Position numbers and translations under genes: made by a program
Notes under the pieces: model-generated
Database searches by the model: none
Told to the model about the DNA's origin: nothing
Seen by the model: the letters and a program-made list of their open reading frames with translations, nothing else
Assembly (NCBI GenBank): GCA_033764335.1
Contig: JANRJC010000014.1
Span: 124,001 to 188,000 of the forward strand
Source: JAGQVA01 sp033764335
Lineage (GTDB): Bacteria; Bacteroidota; Bacteroidia; J057
Direction of reading: 5' to 3'
Length of the DNA: 64,000 bases
Part shown: positions 33,611 through 41,910 of the stretch, one piece after another
Position numbering within the stretch: position 1 is the first letter of the stretch
How the letters are laid out: each line of letters opens with the position of its first letter

Positions 33611-34330
33611 ATGCTGAAAAACCGTACCCAAATCCGGAAGCAGCCGGTAAAAGCCGGGAAGGCGATTACGCTGCAATTGCCTGTATTGAACCTGCGTTCC
33701 TTTCGGCTGAAAGGATTGGCACTTTTGATTATTTTCAGCAATATGGGCACACATTACCTGCTGAATCCTCGTTTTCCGGGAAAAAAGACACCTGCGGAGC
33801 GGCTTTATCTATTGGGAGAAGCGCAAAAATTTATCTCAGACATTGATGCTTTCGAGACCAAAGTGCGTTTGATTTCCAAAAACCTTCAGGTTCCGCCGGA
33901 ATGGCTAATGGCGGTAATGTTTTCAGAATCGGGATTTGACAGTTCGGTGCTTAATCACAAAGGGAGTGGGGCAGTAGGTTTGATTCAGTTTATGCCGGTT
34001 ACGGCAGGTGAACTAAAGGTTTCCCATCAAACCCTTGCCGACATGAATCCGGTGGCACAACTCGACTATGTGGAGCAGTATTTTGTTCAGGTTCGGGAGC
34101 GATATGGTGCGTATGTAAGCCTCACCGATTTGTACCTTGCGGTACTGTATCCCCAGGCAAGAGGGCAGGAGGATTATTGTTTTGCGTTGTATGCCAGCCC
34201 GGCAAAGGCGTACCAGCAAAATAAAGGTTTGGATGAAAACCGGGACGGTGTAGTGACAGTGAGTGATATTGATCGGAGGATGAAGCGACTGTTTGAAGTT
34301 GCATATCACAAAACACCCGCGATGCAATGA
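33611..34330 (+). CDS. lytic transglycosylase (SLT-like)
   Basis: The 239-residue protein has a basic N-terminus, a hydrophobic anchor (about 33-45) and a lysozyme-like SLT domain. The catalytic Glu is in MFSESGFDSSV near 108, followed by GAVGLIQFMP near 123 and a late LAVLYPQARG near 178, the usual SLT order. It should cleave peptidoglycan glycan strands at the envelope. Near the C-terminus DENRDGVVTVSDID is an EF-hand-like calcium loop, perhaps a bound-metal site. There is no obvious operon partner. The ATG at 33611 sits just after a CACCGAAAA leader. Confidence 0.85.
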   Translation: MLKNRTQIRKQPVKAGKAITLQLPVLNLRSFRLKGLALLIIFSNMGTHYLLNPRFPGKKTPAERLYLLGEAQKFISDIDAFETKVRLISKNLQVPPEWLMAVMFSESGFDSSVLNHKGSGAVGLIQFMPVTAGELKVSHQTLADMNPVAQLDYVEQYFVQVRERYGAYVSLTDLYLAVLYPQARGQEDYCFALYASPAKAYQQNKGLDENRDGVVTVSDIDRRMKRLFEVAYHKTPAMQ

Positions 34331-34333
34331 CAC

Positions 34334-34364
34334 AAAAAAAAGCGGCGGGCTTACTGTCCGCCGC
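34334..34364 (-). terminator. intrinsic terminator of the TonB-like gene
   Basis: GCGGCGG at 34342-34348 pairs with CCGCCGC at 34358-34364. The A-run at 34334-34341 becomes a U-run on the minus strand, ending the leftward transcript whose stop is at 34383. Confidence 0.9.
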
Positions 34365-34382
34365 ACATTAAATATTCAGAAT

Positions 34383-34796
34383 TTAGTCCGTAAGTTTAAA
34401 CTCAAACCAGATAGTTACCCATGCGTTCATGGCTTGTCCCTGGTAGGTTGCGGATTCGAACCTAAGTTTATATATGTGAGGATCAACAGCTTCGCGGAAG
34501 AAGCGGGCATTTTCGGTCATGTATTCATGGGAGACGATACGGCCTTTTTTGTCAATTAGGACGCGAACGGGGAGTTCACCTTGTATGCCGTTATCGCGGG
34601 CAGATTCCGGATATTGAATGAGCGACTTGACCTGGGCGAGGTTTTTGGGTTTGGGGATAGTGGCTCCGGAGAGTACCCCTTTAAGGGTATCGGGATTGCC
34701 GGAAAAGGGTAGGGGAGCACCTCCGGCAGAGAAAGCAGAGAATGCTCCTGCGAGGAGGATGGCATTAGCCAGTAAGATTTTGAAGTAATTTTTCAT
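34383..34796 (-). CDS. secreted protein with TonB C-terminal-like domain
   Basis: The 137-residue protein has a signal sequence (to about residue 23) and a C-terminal beta-alpha-beta domain of the TonB type: YPESARDNGIQGELPVRVLIDKKGRI near 65-90 with the end AMNAWVTIWFEF. Unlike canonical TonB it has no long proline-rich spanner and no retained membrane anchor is obvious, so it probably does not energise transporters; such short TonB-like secreted proteins are frequent in Bacteroidota and of unclear role. It is transcribed alone and terminated at 34334-34364. Confidence 0.75.
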   Translation of the reverse strand: MKNYFKILLANAILLAGAFSAFSAGGAPLPFSGNPDTLKGVLSGATIPKPKNLAQVKSLIQYPESARDNGIQGELPVRVLIDKKGRIVSHEYMTENARFFREAVDPHIYKLRFESATYQGQAMNAWVTIWFEFKLTD

Positions 34797-34999
34797 CGTT
34801 TGGTTTTGTTAACAATTTCTTAACATAAAGATAATGATAAGGAAACGAAAAGCAAGAATAAAAAGTTGTTTGAGGAAAAGTAATTTGTAAAAAAGTTGTA
34901 AGCAGCGAATCCTGCGGAAAAGATGGCCACGAATGCACGAATAGTATTAATAGCATTATTTGTCCCATAATTTATATTATGTTAATTAAATTATCTAAA

Positions 35000-35036
35000 A
35001 CACAAAACACCGGCTGACCTAGCCGACGTTCTGTGT
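35000..35036 (-). terminator. probable terminator of the gene at 35064
   Basis: CGGCT at 35011-35015 and AGCCG at 35021-35025 form the core, extended by ACACA at 35000-35004 against TGTGT at 35032-35036. On the minus strand it is followed by TTTAGATAATTT, a weak U-run. It lies 28 bp after the stop at 35064. Confidence 0.55.
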
Positions 35037-35063
35037 GATTTTCATGGTCAACCCTCCAAAACT

Positions 35064-35471
35064 CTATTTTTCTACAAAAAACCTTGATGAAAAACTTATC
35101 TCCGGATTTTCAAGGCTGCGAATGCGGATGTAATAATACCCCACAGGCCATTCTTCGGTGTTGAAATAGAGAAAACCCTGGGCAACTTCCGACATTTGCT
35201 CTATGATGGTTTCTCCACTCTGAGATATTACCCATATTTCAAGGCATTCCCCGCCTTCTTTACAATAAGGTGAAAAATCTCCTTTCACAATAAAATAGTC
35301 GGTTGCCGGATTGGGATAGATAATCAGTTCGGTTGAAACCATTTCCTCGTCAGGGGAATTTGACAAACCCTCCTGCAACAATTGTAAGCCTTTTCCTTTA
35401 CTTTGAGCCAAAGCTTCGGGACCTGTGATAATCAATAATGCTAGTGTGGCGATAAATAAAAGCTGCTTCAT
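35064..35471 (-). CDS. small secreted protein with T9SS-like C-terminal domain
   Basis: The 135-residue protein has a signal peptide ending near ALAQ (about 22), a short Gly/Lys/Ser spacer, and a beta domain starting IIYPNPATDYFIV (about 50), with ETIIEQMS and PVGYYYIRIRS further on, ending in FFVEK. This is the layout of a T9SS type A sorting domain with almost no cargo in front of it. Two Cys (YCKEGGEC) in the domain are unusual and may form a disulfide. It may be a stand-alone surface peptide. The HPt gene lies 18 bp upstream on the same strand, so both are probably cotranscribed. Confidence 0.65.
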   Translation of the reverse strand: MKQLLFIATLALLIITGPEALAQSKGKGLQLLQEGLSNSPDEEMVSTELIIYPNPATDYFIVKGDFSPYCKEGGECLEIWVISQSGETIIEQMSEVAQGFLYFNTEEWPVGYYYIRIRSLENPEISFSSRFFVEK

Positions 35472-35489
35472 TGTAAAAATATAATTGAT

Positions 35490-35882
35490 TTATTGAGATG
35501 TCAGATGTTCTTTCCATGATTCCAATGCAGATGCTACTCTTTCAAATTCCTCCATGATTTTTTCATATAAAGTTTCTATATCCGAAATTTCACCGGATCT
35601 TCCTCTTTTCTCCATTTCGGCGCATAGTTCCGAAAAGCTTAAGGCTCCCAACTGAGCATTAGAAGATTTGAGTGCATGGGCGGCTTCCCGTATCTGTGTA
35701 GCGTTTCCCGTTTTTATTCCAACTTCGATTTCTTTCAGCAAATCTGGACTTGAGGCGATCAGCGTATTTACTAAATCCGAAATCAATTCCGGATCGCCGT
35801 CCATCAGCTCTTCAATAGACGCCCTCGCCATATCATCGAGATAGTTCCAGGAGGTTTTTGTTGTTTGCATATATATCTGCAT
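35490..35882 (-). CDS. histidine phosphotransfer (HPt) domain protein
   Basis: The 130-residue protein is a four-helix HPt domain: LVNTLIASSPDLLKEIEVGI, then the phospho-accepting His in AAHALKSSNAQLGA near residue 69, followed by LSFSELCAEMEKRGRSG. Such proteins relay phosphate between hybrid histidine kinases and response regulators in the cytoplasm. No kinase or regulator gene is adjacent, so its partner is encoded elsewhere. Two ATGs, at 35882 and 35870, are possible; the sequence does not decide between them. Its pairing with a secreted T9SS-like peptide gene is unexplained. Confidence 0.85.
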   Translation of the reverse strand: MQIYMQTTKTSWNYLDDMARASIEELMDGDPELISDLVNTLIASSPDLLKEIEVGIKTGNATQIREAAHALKSSNAQLGALSFSELCAEMEKRGRSGEISDIETLYEKIMEEFERVASALESWKEHLTSQ

Positions 35883-36131
35883 TGAATTTATCTTATTACA
35901 AGGATAGTTTGGTTTTTAGTATTAAACAAGCCATAAATAATCCAATGTTAACCTTTAATGGAAATCCCAAACAACCTTAAAACAGCCTTTTGCAAAGAAT
36001 TAAGGCCTTTTTTACTCAAATAGATTCGCCTAAAATGACTAAATCTAACAACACATTCGCCAAAATAGGAGTTCCCCTACCCTATTTCTCCCTCCAAAGA
36101 TTACATAATGCCACTTATTTTGCTTGAATAT

Positions 36132-36162
36132 TTGGAATTTTTGGCCAAATTTTTTAGCTTTG
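36132..36162 (+). promoter_or_regulatory. promoter with internal palindrome for the S24 regulator gene
   Basis: TTG at 36132-36134, 20 bp, then TAGCTTTG at 36155-36162, one base longer than the optimal spacing. Between them lies the perfect palindrome TTTGGCCAAA (36140-36149), where a dimeric repressor could block transcription. The ATG at 36180 follows 17 bp after the -7 element. The region back to 35883 otherwise shows no gene. Confidence 0.6.
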
Positions 36163-36179
36163 GTTTTTAATTTTAGCAA

Positions 36180-36914
36180 ATGGAGCATTCGATTCGAAAA
36201 AGATTTGGGCAAAACCTGAAATTCCTGCGCGAGAAGGAGGGGCTTACTCAATCCCAACTTGCAAAGATTCTTTCGGAAGAAGGCGGGAAAATTACACCTA
36301 AGAGTATTGGTTCTTACGAACAGGGACACGCTTTTCCGCTGCCGGAGGCGATAAGCAAAATCCTGTCTTTTTTTGGCTTAAAATACGAACACCTCGTCAA
36401 TCATGAGCTTTATGCGCTGACAGATTCTGCGTTTCAGGCATTAAAACTTTCAAAGCCGGAGTTTCAGATTTTGGCTATTTCTGTAGGCCCAGACAATCGT
36501 GAAAAAATTGAACTCGTCCGAGAAAAGGCATCTGCCGGTTATATAAAGGGCTTCTCCAGTACCAGCTATATCAAACAATTGGAGAAATTTCACATGCCCT
36601 GGCTTCCTCCGGAATATACCTACCGCGCTTTTGAAATCGCCGGTGATTCCATGCCGCCGATTCAATCTGGATCTATTGTCCTCGGAAAATACGTAGAAGA
36701 CAAAAGTGGAATCAAAAAAGGGGAAAGATATATCATCATTGCCAAGGATGGGATTCTTTTTAAGAGGGTCTATACGCCCACACAGTCGAAAAACAATGCC
36801 GCACTTCTCCTGACTTCGGATAATCCCCGCTATGAACCCTATGAATTACCGATGGAAGACATTCTGGAAGTCTGGCAATTTTATGCTTATGTAGCTCTAT
36901 GTTCCGACAAATGA
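36180..36914 (+). CDS. XRE-family regulator with S24 (LexA/CI-like) peptidase domain
   Basis: The 244-residue protein has a helix-turn-helix at about 8-65 (LKFLREKEGLTQSQLAKIL, then SIGSYEQGHAFP) and a C-terminal S24 peptidase fold. The Ser nucleophile is in EIAGDSMPPI near 158 and the Lys of the dyad is in DGILFKRVY near 197. An Ala-Gly cleavage-like site is present in EKASAGYIKG near 120. In LexA and CI-type proteins this set allows RecA-stimulated self-cleavage; many Bacteroidota S24 regulators have it, but cleavage of this one is not established. The palindrome in its own promoter suggests autoregulation. No prophage genes are nearby. Confidence 0.88.
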   Translation: MEHSIRKRFGQNLKFLREKEGLTQSQLAKILSEEGGKITPKSIGSYEQGHAFPLPEAISKILSFFGLKYEHLVNHELYALTDSAFQALKLSKPEFQILAISVGPDNREKIELVREKASAGYIKGFSSTSYIKQLEKFHMPWLPPEYTYRAFEIAGDSMPPIQSGSIVLGKYVEDKSGIKKGERYIIIAKDGILFKRVYTPTQSKNNAALLLTSDNPRYEPYELPMEDILEVWQFYAYVALCSDK

Positions 36915-37322
36915 GCAGTAAATGGTTAGGATATTACATCCTCCCACATCACCCGATGTATGATTTTCGGGTAAGTGTCCTAAAAAAAAGTGACATACTC
37001 ACTCAAATCATTCAATACTCAAAATAACAGTCTTCCTTCATTTTAAAGCTGAATAAAGGGTTTTCCAAAAAGGAAGCCCTTTATCTTTTACATTTCCCCA
37101 CTCCCCTCGGTTTTTTATATCACCCACTCCCCTATTTTGGACGCTGTGCAGACCCGTTTTTTTCTTACATATCTCCGTTATTTTGGGCAATAATTCGTCA
37201 CACCGTTTTTTCTGTGCAAATGAATAAAATTTATAATTTAGTTTATCAAACGATACGAACCCGGTTAAATACCTCAATGAACACAAGCTGAATTTTCCAT
37301 CAACCCAATTAGTCAAACCCCA
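36915..37322. other. non-coding stretch between the S24 regulator and an unknown gene
   Basis: No convincing gene lies in these 408 bases. They hold a strong terminator hairpin (37053-37084) and two copies of CCCACTCCCCT-like text near 37097 and 37125. No promoter of the standard type was found before the gene at 37323. Confidence 0.5.
37053..37084. terminator. strong hairpin, probably terminator of the S24 regulator gene
   Basis: ATAAAGGG..TTCC at 37053-37066 pairs with GGAA.CCCTTTAT at 37072-37084 around an A-loop, followed on the plus strand by CTTTTAC. The stem is long and could work in both directions. Confidence 0.65.
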
Positions 37323-37757
37323 ATGAAACCCTTTCTCCACAATGCTGAATCTGCCGTTGCAAAACTGCTACAGGTTTTTTCCTCCGGTGGTCTCGGACAT
37401 CAAAGTCCTGGAAATTGTGCGCTCACGCATTTGCTGGGCGGTGAAGCCTGGCTGGACGTAATACACCCGGTAAAAGGAACCCTGGATCACAGCATGAAGT
37501 TATCCGACCCTCGTCGGTTTGCTTACGGACTCAAAGAAATTCGGGAATCGGGTTTTACAATTGCGCAGATTATTGGTATAGAATCCGCTTTTTCGGGAAG
37601 GGTGAAAATTTATGACCAGACCTATGTGTCCACCCTGGACGATGACACCGATCCCGGCGGATTTGAAGGGCTTAGTCGGGTTCTCCAATTGTTTGACGAC
37701 CCACACTTCCATCATACCCCCTCTCTCAAAGAGATTTCCATTAAGGCATTAGTATAA
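37323..37757 (+). CDS. unknown protein
   Basis: The 144-residue protein begins MKPFLHNAESAVAKLLQVFS and has no signal peptide, membrane helix or catalytic motif I recognise. The composition is mixed and normal for a globular protein; GLGHQSPGNCALTHLLGGEAWLDVIHP in outline (about 23-49) is the most distinctive part, with a Cys and two His. The last third is acidic (TLDDDTDPGGFEG). Codon choice looks like that of its neighbours. No operon partner is evident. Function unknown. Confidence 0.55.
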   Translation: MKPFLHNAESAVAKLLQVFSSGGLGHQSPGNCALTHLLGGEAWLDVIHPVKGTLDHSMKLSDPRRFAYGLKEIRESGFTIAQIIGIESAFSGRVKIYDQTYVSTLDDDTDPGGFEGLSRVLQLFDDPHFHHTPSLKEISIKALV

Positions 37758-37796
37758 TTTCAATAAGTTAGGTGTAAGGCGTTTCCTTCGGTCCCA

Positions 37797-37804
37797 TACT
37801 TTTG
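37797..37804 (+). promoter_or_regulatory. -7 element for the acyl-CoA synthetase gene
   Basis: TACTTTTG fits TAnnTTTG, 61 bp before the ATG at 37866. No TTG at the optimal distance. Confidence 0.4.
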
Positions 37805-37865
37805 GGGCTGGAGGATTTTTTTTATTGCCAAAACCTGCTAATTTCACCCAAAAGGACTACTACTT

Positions 37866-39539
37866 ATGCAAGAACTCCCCTGGTTAAGAAATTATCCCGC
37901 CAACGTTCGCCCTTCGCTGAATGTAACGGATTCCTATACTTCGGTAATGGACATGGTCAATCAATGCCTCATCCAATTTGCGGATGCTCCAGGTTATGTA
38001 AACATGGGCAAGACCCTCACTTTCGGTGAGGTTGACCATCTTTCGCTTCGCTTTGCGGCTTATCTGCAACAAATCGGCCTCAAAAAAGGCGATCGTATCG
38101 CCATCCAGATGCCCAACCTGCTTCAGTATCCGGTTGTGCTTTTCGGCGCAATCCGTGCCGGATTGATCATTGTCAACACTAACCCGCTTTACACCGCAAG
38201 GGAGTTGGAACATCAGCTAAAAGATTCAGGCGCAACGGCTATTGTCATTCTGGCCAATTTTGCCCATAACCTTGAAAAAATTGTTTCAAATACTCCGGTC
38301 AAACACATTATCATTACCGAAATCGGAGACTTGTTGGGAGGGTTTAAAAAAATATTGGTAAACTTTGTCGTGAAACGGGTAAAAAAAATGGTGCCTCCTT
38401 TTCATCTTCCTCAGGCGGTGTCGTTTTCGTCCGCACTCAAAAAAGCAAATCCGCAAAGTTATGTCGCCCCTGCGCTTAATCTTAGTGATACGGGATTTCT
38501 GCAATACACGGGGGGGACAACCGGAATTTCCAAAGGCGCGGCACTCTCTCATGGAAATATCGTCGCAAATACGCTTCAGATTTATGAATGGATACAATCA
38601 TCGCTGAAAGAAAGAAAAGAGATCGTTATTACGGCGCTGCCTTTGTATCATATTTTCGCTTTTACCGTCAATTGCCTGTTTATTCTGCGATTGGGAGGGC
38701 TGAACGTCCTGATTACTAATCCGCGGGACATGAAATCTTTTATTAAAGACCTTAAAACATATCCCTTTACTCTTTTCACAGGGGTAAACACACTTTTTAA
38801 TGGGCTAATGAATCAGCCCGATATAAATACGGTGAATTTCAGTACATTAAAACTAGCCGTAGGCGGTGGAATGGCCGTTCAAAAATCGGTAAATGAACGT
38901 TGGAAAAGCCTGACCGGTGTGCCGATTTTGGAAGGTTATGGGCTGAGTGAAACCTCTCCCGTACTCACAATGAACCCCACCAATGGCTCCGACCGGATCG
39001 GTACTATCGGCTTGCCTATGCCCAATACAGAAATGGCCATATTCGATGATGAAGGCGTGGAAGTACCGCTCGGAGAACGGGGCGAAATTTGCGCTCGTGG
39101 GCCTCAGGTAATGCCCGGGTATTGGCAGAAACCCGATGAGACTGCGTTGGTTTTCTTCCCGGGTGGCTGGTTTCGCACCGGTGATATTGGAATCATGGAT
39201 GAAGACGGGTTTTTTAGAATTGTGGATCGCAAAAAAGACATGATCCTGGTTTCCGGCTTTAATGTTTACCCCAACGAAGTCGAAGACGTAGTAGCTTCCC
39301 ACCCCGGAGTATTGGAAGCAGCAGCCATTGGTGTTCCGGATGAAAAATCAACAGAAGCCGTGAAAATATATGTGGTAAAAAAAGATCAGAGCCTCTCAAA
39401 AGAAGCCCTGATCCAATTTTGCAAGGAAAACCTCACCGGGTATAAAGTTCCCAAACATGTAGCCTTTATTTCCGAGCTTCCCAAATCTAATGTCGGAAAA
39501 ATTATCCGGCGGGAATTAAGAGAAAAAGAGGGAACCTAA
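37866..39539 (+). CDS. fadD: long-chain fatty acid-CoA ligase
   Basis: The 557-residue protein belongs to the AMP-binding (ANL) superfamily. The P-loop-like motif YTGGTTGISKGA is near 217, ILEGYGLSETSP near 357, WFRTGDIGIMDEDGFFRI near 435 and the C-terminal catalytic Lys in LPKSNVGKIIRREL near 543. It activates long-chain fatty acids to acyl-CoA with ATP, at the cytoplasmic membrane. Length and motif spacing match FadD. No other beta-oxidation gene is nearby; a short thioesterase gene occurs at 46805. It converges on a lipoprotein gene with a 4-bp overlap. Confidence 0.93.
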   Translation: MQELPWLRNYPANVRPSLNVTDSYTSVMDMVNQCLIQFADAPGYVNMGKTLTFGEVDHLSLRFAAYLQQIGLKKGDRIAIQMPNLLQYPVVLFGAIRAGLIIVNTNPLYTARELEHQLKDSGATAIVILANFAHNLEKIVSNTPVKHIIITEIGDLLGGFKKILVNFVVKRVKKMVPPFHLPQAVSFSSALKKANPQSYVAPALNLSDTGFLQYTGGTTGISKGAALSHGNIVANTLQIYEWIQSSLKERKEIVITALPLYHIFAFTVNCLFILRLGGLNVLITNPRDMKSFIKDLKTYPFTLFTGVNTLFNGLMNQPDINTVNFSTLKLAVGGGMAVQKSVNERWKSLTGVPILEGYGLSETSPVLTMNPTNGSDRIGTIGLPMPNTEMAIFDDEGVEVPLGERGEICARGPQVMPGYWQKPDETALVFFPGGWFRTGDIGIMDEDGFFRIVDRKKDMILVSGFNVYPNEVEDVVASHPGVLEAAAIGVPDEKSTEAVKIYVVKKDQSLSKEALIQFCKENLTGYKVPKHVAFISELPKSNVGKIIRRELREKEGT

Positions 39540-40102
39540 TCCGCACGCTGTAATCGGTAAAGTAAACCCTGAAATCCGCCGCTTTCTACAAACCGACTTA
39601 ATTCCTTTGCAGAAGGATTGGCAATGTAATAGTCCGTTTTACCTTCGGTATTGACAACTTCTTCGATATCGGAAGTAAAACGGCGCAGTGTTTCGATTTC
39701 TTTTTCGGCATTAATCATCCAGACGACACAATCTCCGTTTCGCTCCTTTTTAAGAAGTAGAACGCTATACGTTTTTTCTTCCTTGTCCAGAACGTTAAGG
39801 TAGTACTCCCCTTTGTAAAATTTTAGCACTAAGCTATCCGATAAAAACGATTTCTGCCTTTCAAACGTAGGAGGCGAAACACTGTCTCCGGTTTGGGAAA
39901 TGCTCAAAAACCCTTCTGCAAAAATGACCAGGCTATCTGTATTCGAGCAATCTCCGGGTTCGGTCATCAGGTATGTACCCCGAAATTCTTCCGGAAAGGA
40001 AGTCAGTGCCGGCTTTCCTTCCGGCTGTGGCTGAGTAAACTGTACTGTAATACAGGAGGTGATAAACACCATCAAAACGGCTAAAAAAGAAAGATTACGC
40101 AT
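39536..40102 (-). CDS. unknown lipoprotein
   Basis: The 188-residue protein has a signal sequence with lipobox VFITSC (about Cys17). The mature part contains PEEFRGTYLMTEPGDCSNTDSLVIF in outline near 38-62 and a beta-rich middle, followed by an acidic C-terminus (DIEEVVNTEGKTDYYIANPSAKEL). I recognise no family. The alternation of beta-like strands suggests a small barrel or lipocalin-type domain, without proof. Its 3' end overlaps the fadD stop by 4 bp. Confidence 0.65.
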   Translation of the reverse strand: MRNLSFLAVLMVFITSCITVQFTQPQPEGKPALTSFPEEFRGTYLMTEPGDCSNTDSLVIFAEGFLSISQTGDSVSPPTFERQKSFLSDSLVLKFYKGEYYLNVLDKEEKTYSVLLLKKERNGDCVVWMINAEKEIETLRRFTSDIEEVVNTEGKTDYYIANPSAKELSRFVESGGFQGLLYRLQRAD

Positions 40103-40325
40103 AATTGTTGTGGTTTAAGTAGTAAGAATATCTGTCTGTAAAACGTAACATCTAATAGGTAGTTGGAAGTTTTTTTTGTTTAAACGGATATTAGAGAAGA
40201 TGTTTGAAAATTTATAAAAAATTGATTATCAATTTTTTATAAAAATCAAAAACAGACTTTTAAAAAAGACGCTAAATTCAACCTGATTTCGTATTTTCAG
40301 TAAAAGGGAAAAGATTCGATCATTC

Positions 40326-41849
40326 ATGGATAAACTCAAAACCATTATTGCGACTTTTTCACCGGAAGACCAGAAGGAGTTATGTCTTTTTGTGCAGCGG
40401 CAGAAAAAGAAGAAAAATCGAAAGGATTTGGACTTATTGAATATTCTCAGAAAGGAACAGGATTTCCCGCCGGAAGTTATTTTACAGAAACTGTACCCGG
40501 ATTCCAACAACCAGGTTGCATACCATGCACTCCGCAAGCGACTTATGCGGCATTTGAACGAGTTTATCCTGCTAAAACAAATGGATGAAGATCCTTCCAC
40601 AGCATCTTCCGTTATGGGTATGATCTCGATGGCAAGGTATCTGTTTGAAAAGAGAGTGGATAAGTTGGGCTGGGACATTATCCGAAAGGCGGAAAGCGTT
40701 GCTCTGGAAAACGAACATTTTGACCTACTTAATAATATTTACAACCTTCAGATTGAAAAATCCGGGCATGAGACTGCCGACGCATGGGAAGATATTCTGC
40801 TCAAACGTGAAAGAAATAAATTGCGGGCAGAAGAAGACGAAAAAGCGGCTCTGGCCAACAATCATATCAAACACAAACTCGCGGAAATTCGGATGAAAGG
40901 CATTTCTCCCGATTTTGATCATACGATCCGGGAGGTTTTGGAGAAATATCAGCTTTCCGAAGCGGTGAACAACCACCCCCGCCTGTTTTTTAATCTGATG
41001 TCCATCACCCGAAGTATGGTGATTGCCCGGCAGGATTATTATAATTTTGAGCCGCTGGTGATGGCAGGTTTTCTGGAAATGGAGGCACGTCATCTGTTTT
41101 CCGGGCCACACCACGTCTGCAAGCTGGAATTACTCTACATGATTGCCCATGTTTTATACCGAAACAAAAAATTCGATGAATCCCTCAAGTGGCTGGAAAA
41201 GATGGCCTATGCCCTCGAAGAACACCATAAGAGCCATTATTACCTCTTTTATCCCCGTTATGCAATGCTCAAAGCCGTTAATTTCACTTTTACTTACCGG
41301 GTAAAGGAGGCCATTCCTTTACTGGAAGACATGCTTCAAAACCCGGAGCTTCGGCTTCAGACGCAGGACATCTTGAATGCCCGGCTCAATATGGGGTATT
41401 ATTCTTTTCTGGCGGGGGATAAAACCGGAGCCGTACGAGCCGGGATTGAAATGCAACACTCCGATAAATGGTTGGAAAAAAAGATGGGAAAAGAATGGGT
41501 GTTAAAGAAAAATCTGAGTGAAATGATCCTTCAGTACGAATTAGGAAACTATGATTTTTCACGTGGCAAAATCCGGACGATTGAAAAAAATTTCCCTGAT
41601 TTACTCAAACTCCCCGCTTACCAAAAAGTAACGGTGTATTTGTCGTTTGTCCGACGGATGATAAGCAATCCCGGAGCCGAAATTTCTCCCGATTTTTATG
41701 AAGAAGTCAAAGATTCTTTTTATTACGTGCCGGTCGTTCAGGAAAACATTCACGTGATGGGTTTTTATGGCTGGCTAAAAGCGCGGATGACACAGCGGAA
41801 TTTTTACGAGGTATTGATGGAACTGGTAAGAAAAAATGAAGATGAATAA
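40326..41849 (+). CDS. unknown alpha-helical protein, TPR-like
   Basis: The 507-residue protein is soluble, helical and charged, with a very basic segment at about 24-35 (RQKKKKNRKDLDLL). The middle and C-terminal parts (for example LLYMIAHVLYRNKKFDESLKWLEKMAYAL near 270 and GYYSFLAGDKTGAVRAGIEM near 357) resemble degenerate tetratricopeptide repeats. No enzyme motif or signal peptide is visible. It resembles the protein at 17761 in size, helical layout and N-terminal pattern, but I cannot show homology by eye. It is followed by the regulatory leader of the cysM operon, so it is probably a separate transcript. Confidence 0.65.
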   Translation: MDKLKTIIATFSPEDQKELCLFVQRQKKKKNRKDLDLLNILRKEQDFPPEVILQKLYPDSNNQVAYHALRKRLMRHLNEFILLKQMDEDPSTASSVMGMISMARYLFEKRVDKLGWDIIRKAESVALENEHFDLLNNIYNLQIEKSGHETADAWEDILLKRERNKLRAEEDEKAALANNHIKHKLAEIRMKGISPDFDHTIREVLEKYQLSEAVNNHPRLFFNLMSITRSMVIARQDYYNFEPLVMAGFLEMEARHLFSGPHHVCKLELLYMIAHVLYRNKKFDESLKWLEKMAYALEEHHKSHYYLFYPRYAMLKAVNFTFTYRVKEAIPLLEDMLQNPELRLQTQDILNARLNMGYYSFLAGDKTGAVRAGIEMQHSDKWLEKKMGKEWVLKKNLSEMILQYELGNYDFSRGKIRTIEKNFPDLLKLPAYQKVTVYLSFVRRMISNPGAEISPDFYEEVKDSFYYVPVVQENIHVMGFYGWLKARMTQRNFYEVLMELVRKNEDE

Positions 41850-41910
41850 AACCTTATGGTAACAAATTCGTTAGAATACCCAAATCATCGTTTCAACATT
41901 GATGAATACA

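Noticed and set aside
37038..37340. 100-residue minus-strand frame
   Set aside because: It crosses the strong terminator hairpin at 37053-37084 and reads as low-complexity, with no recognisable motif.
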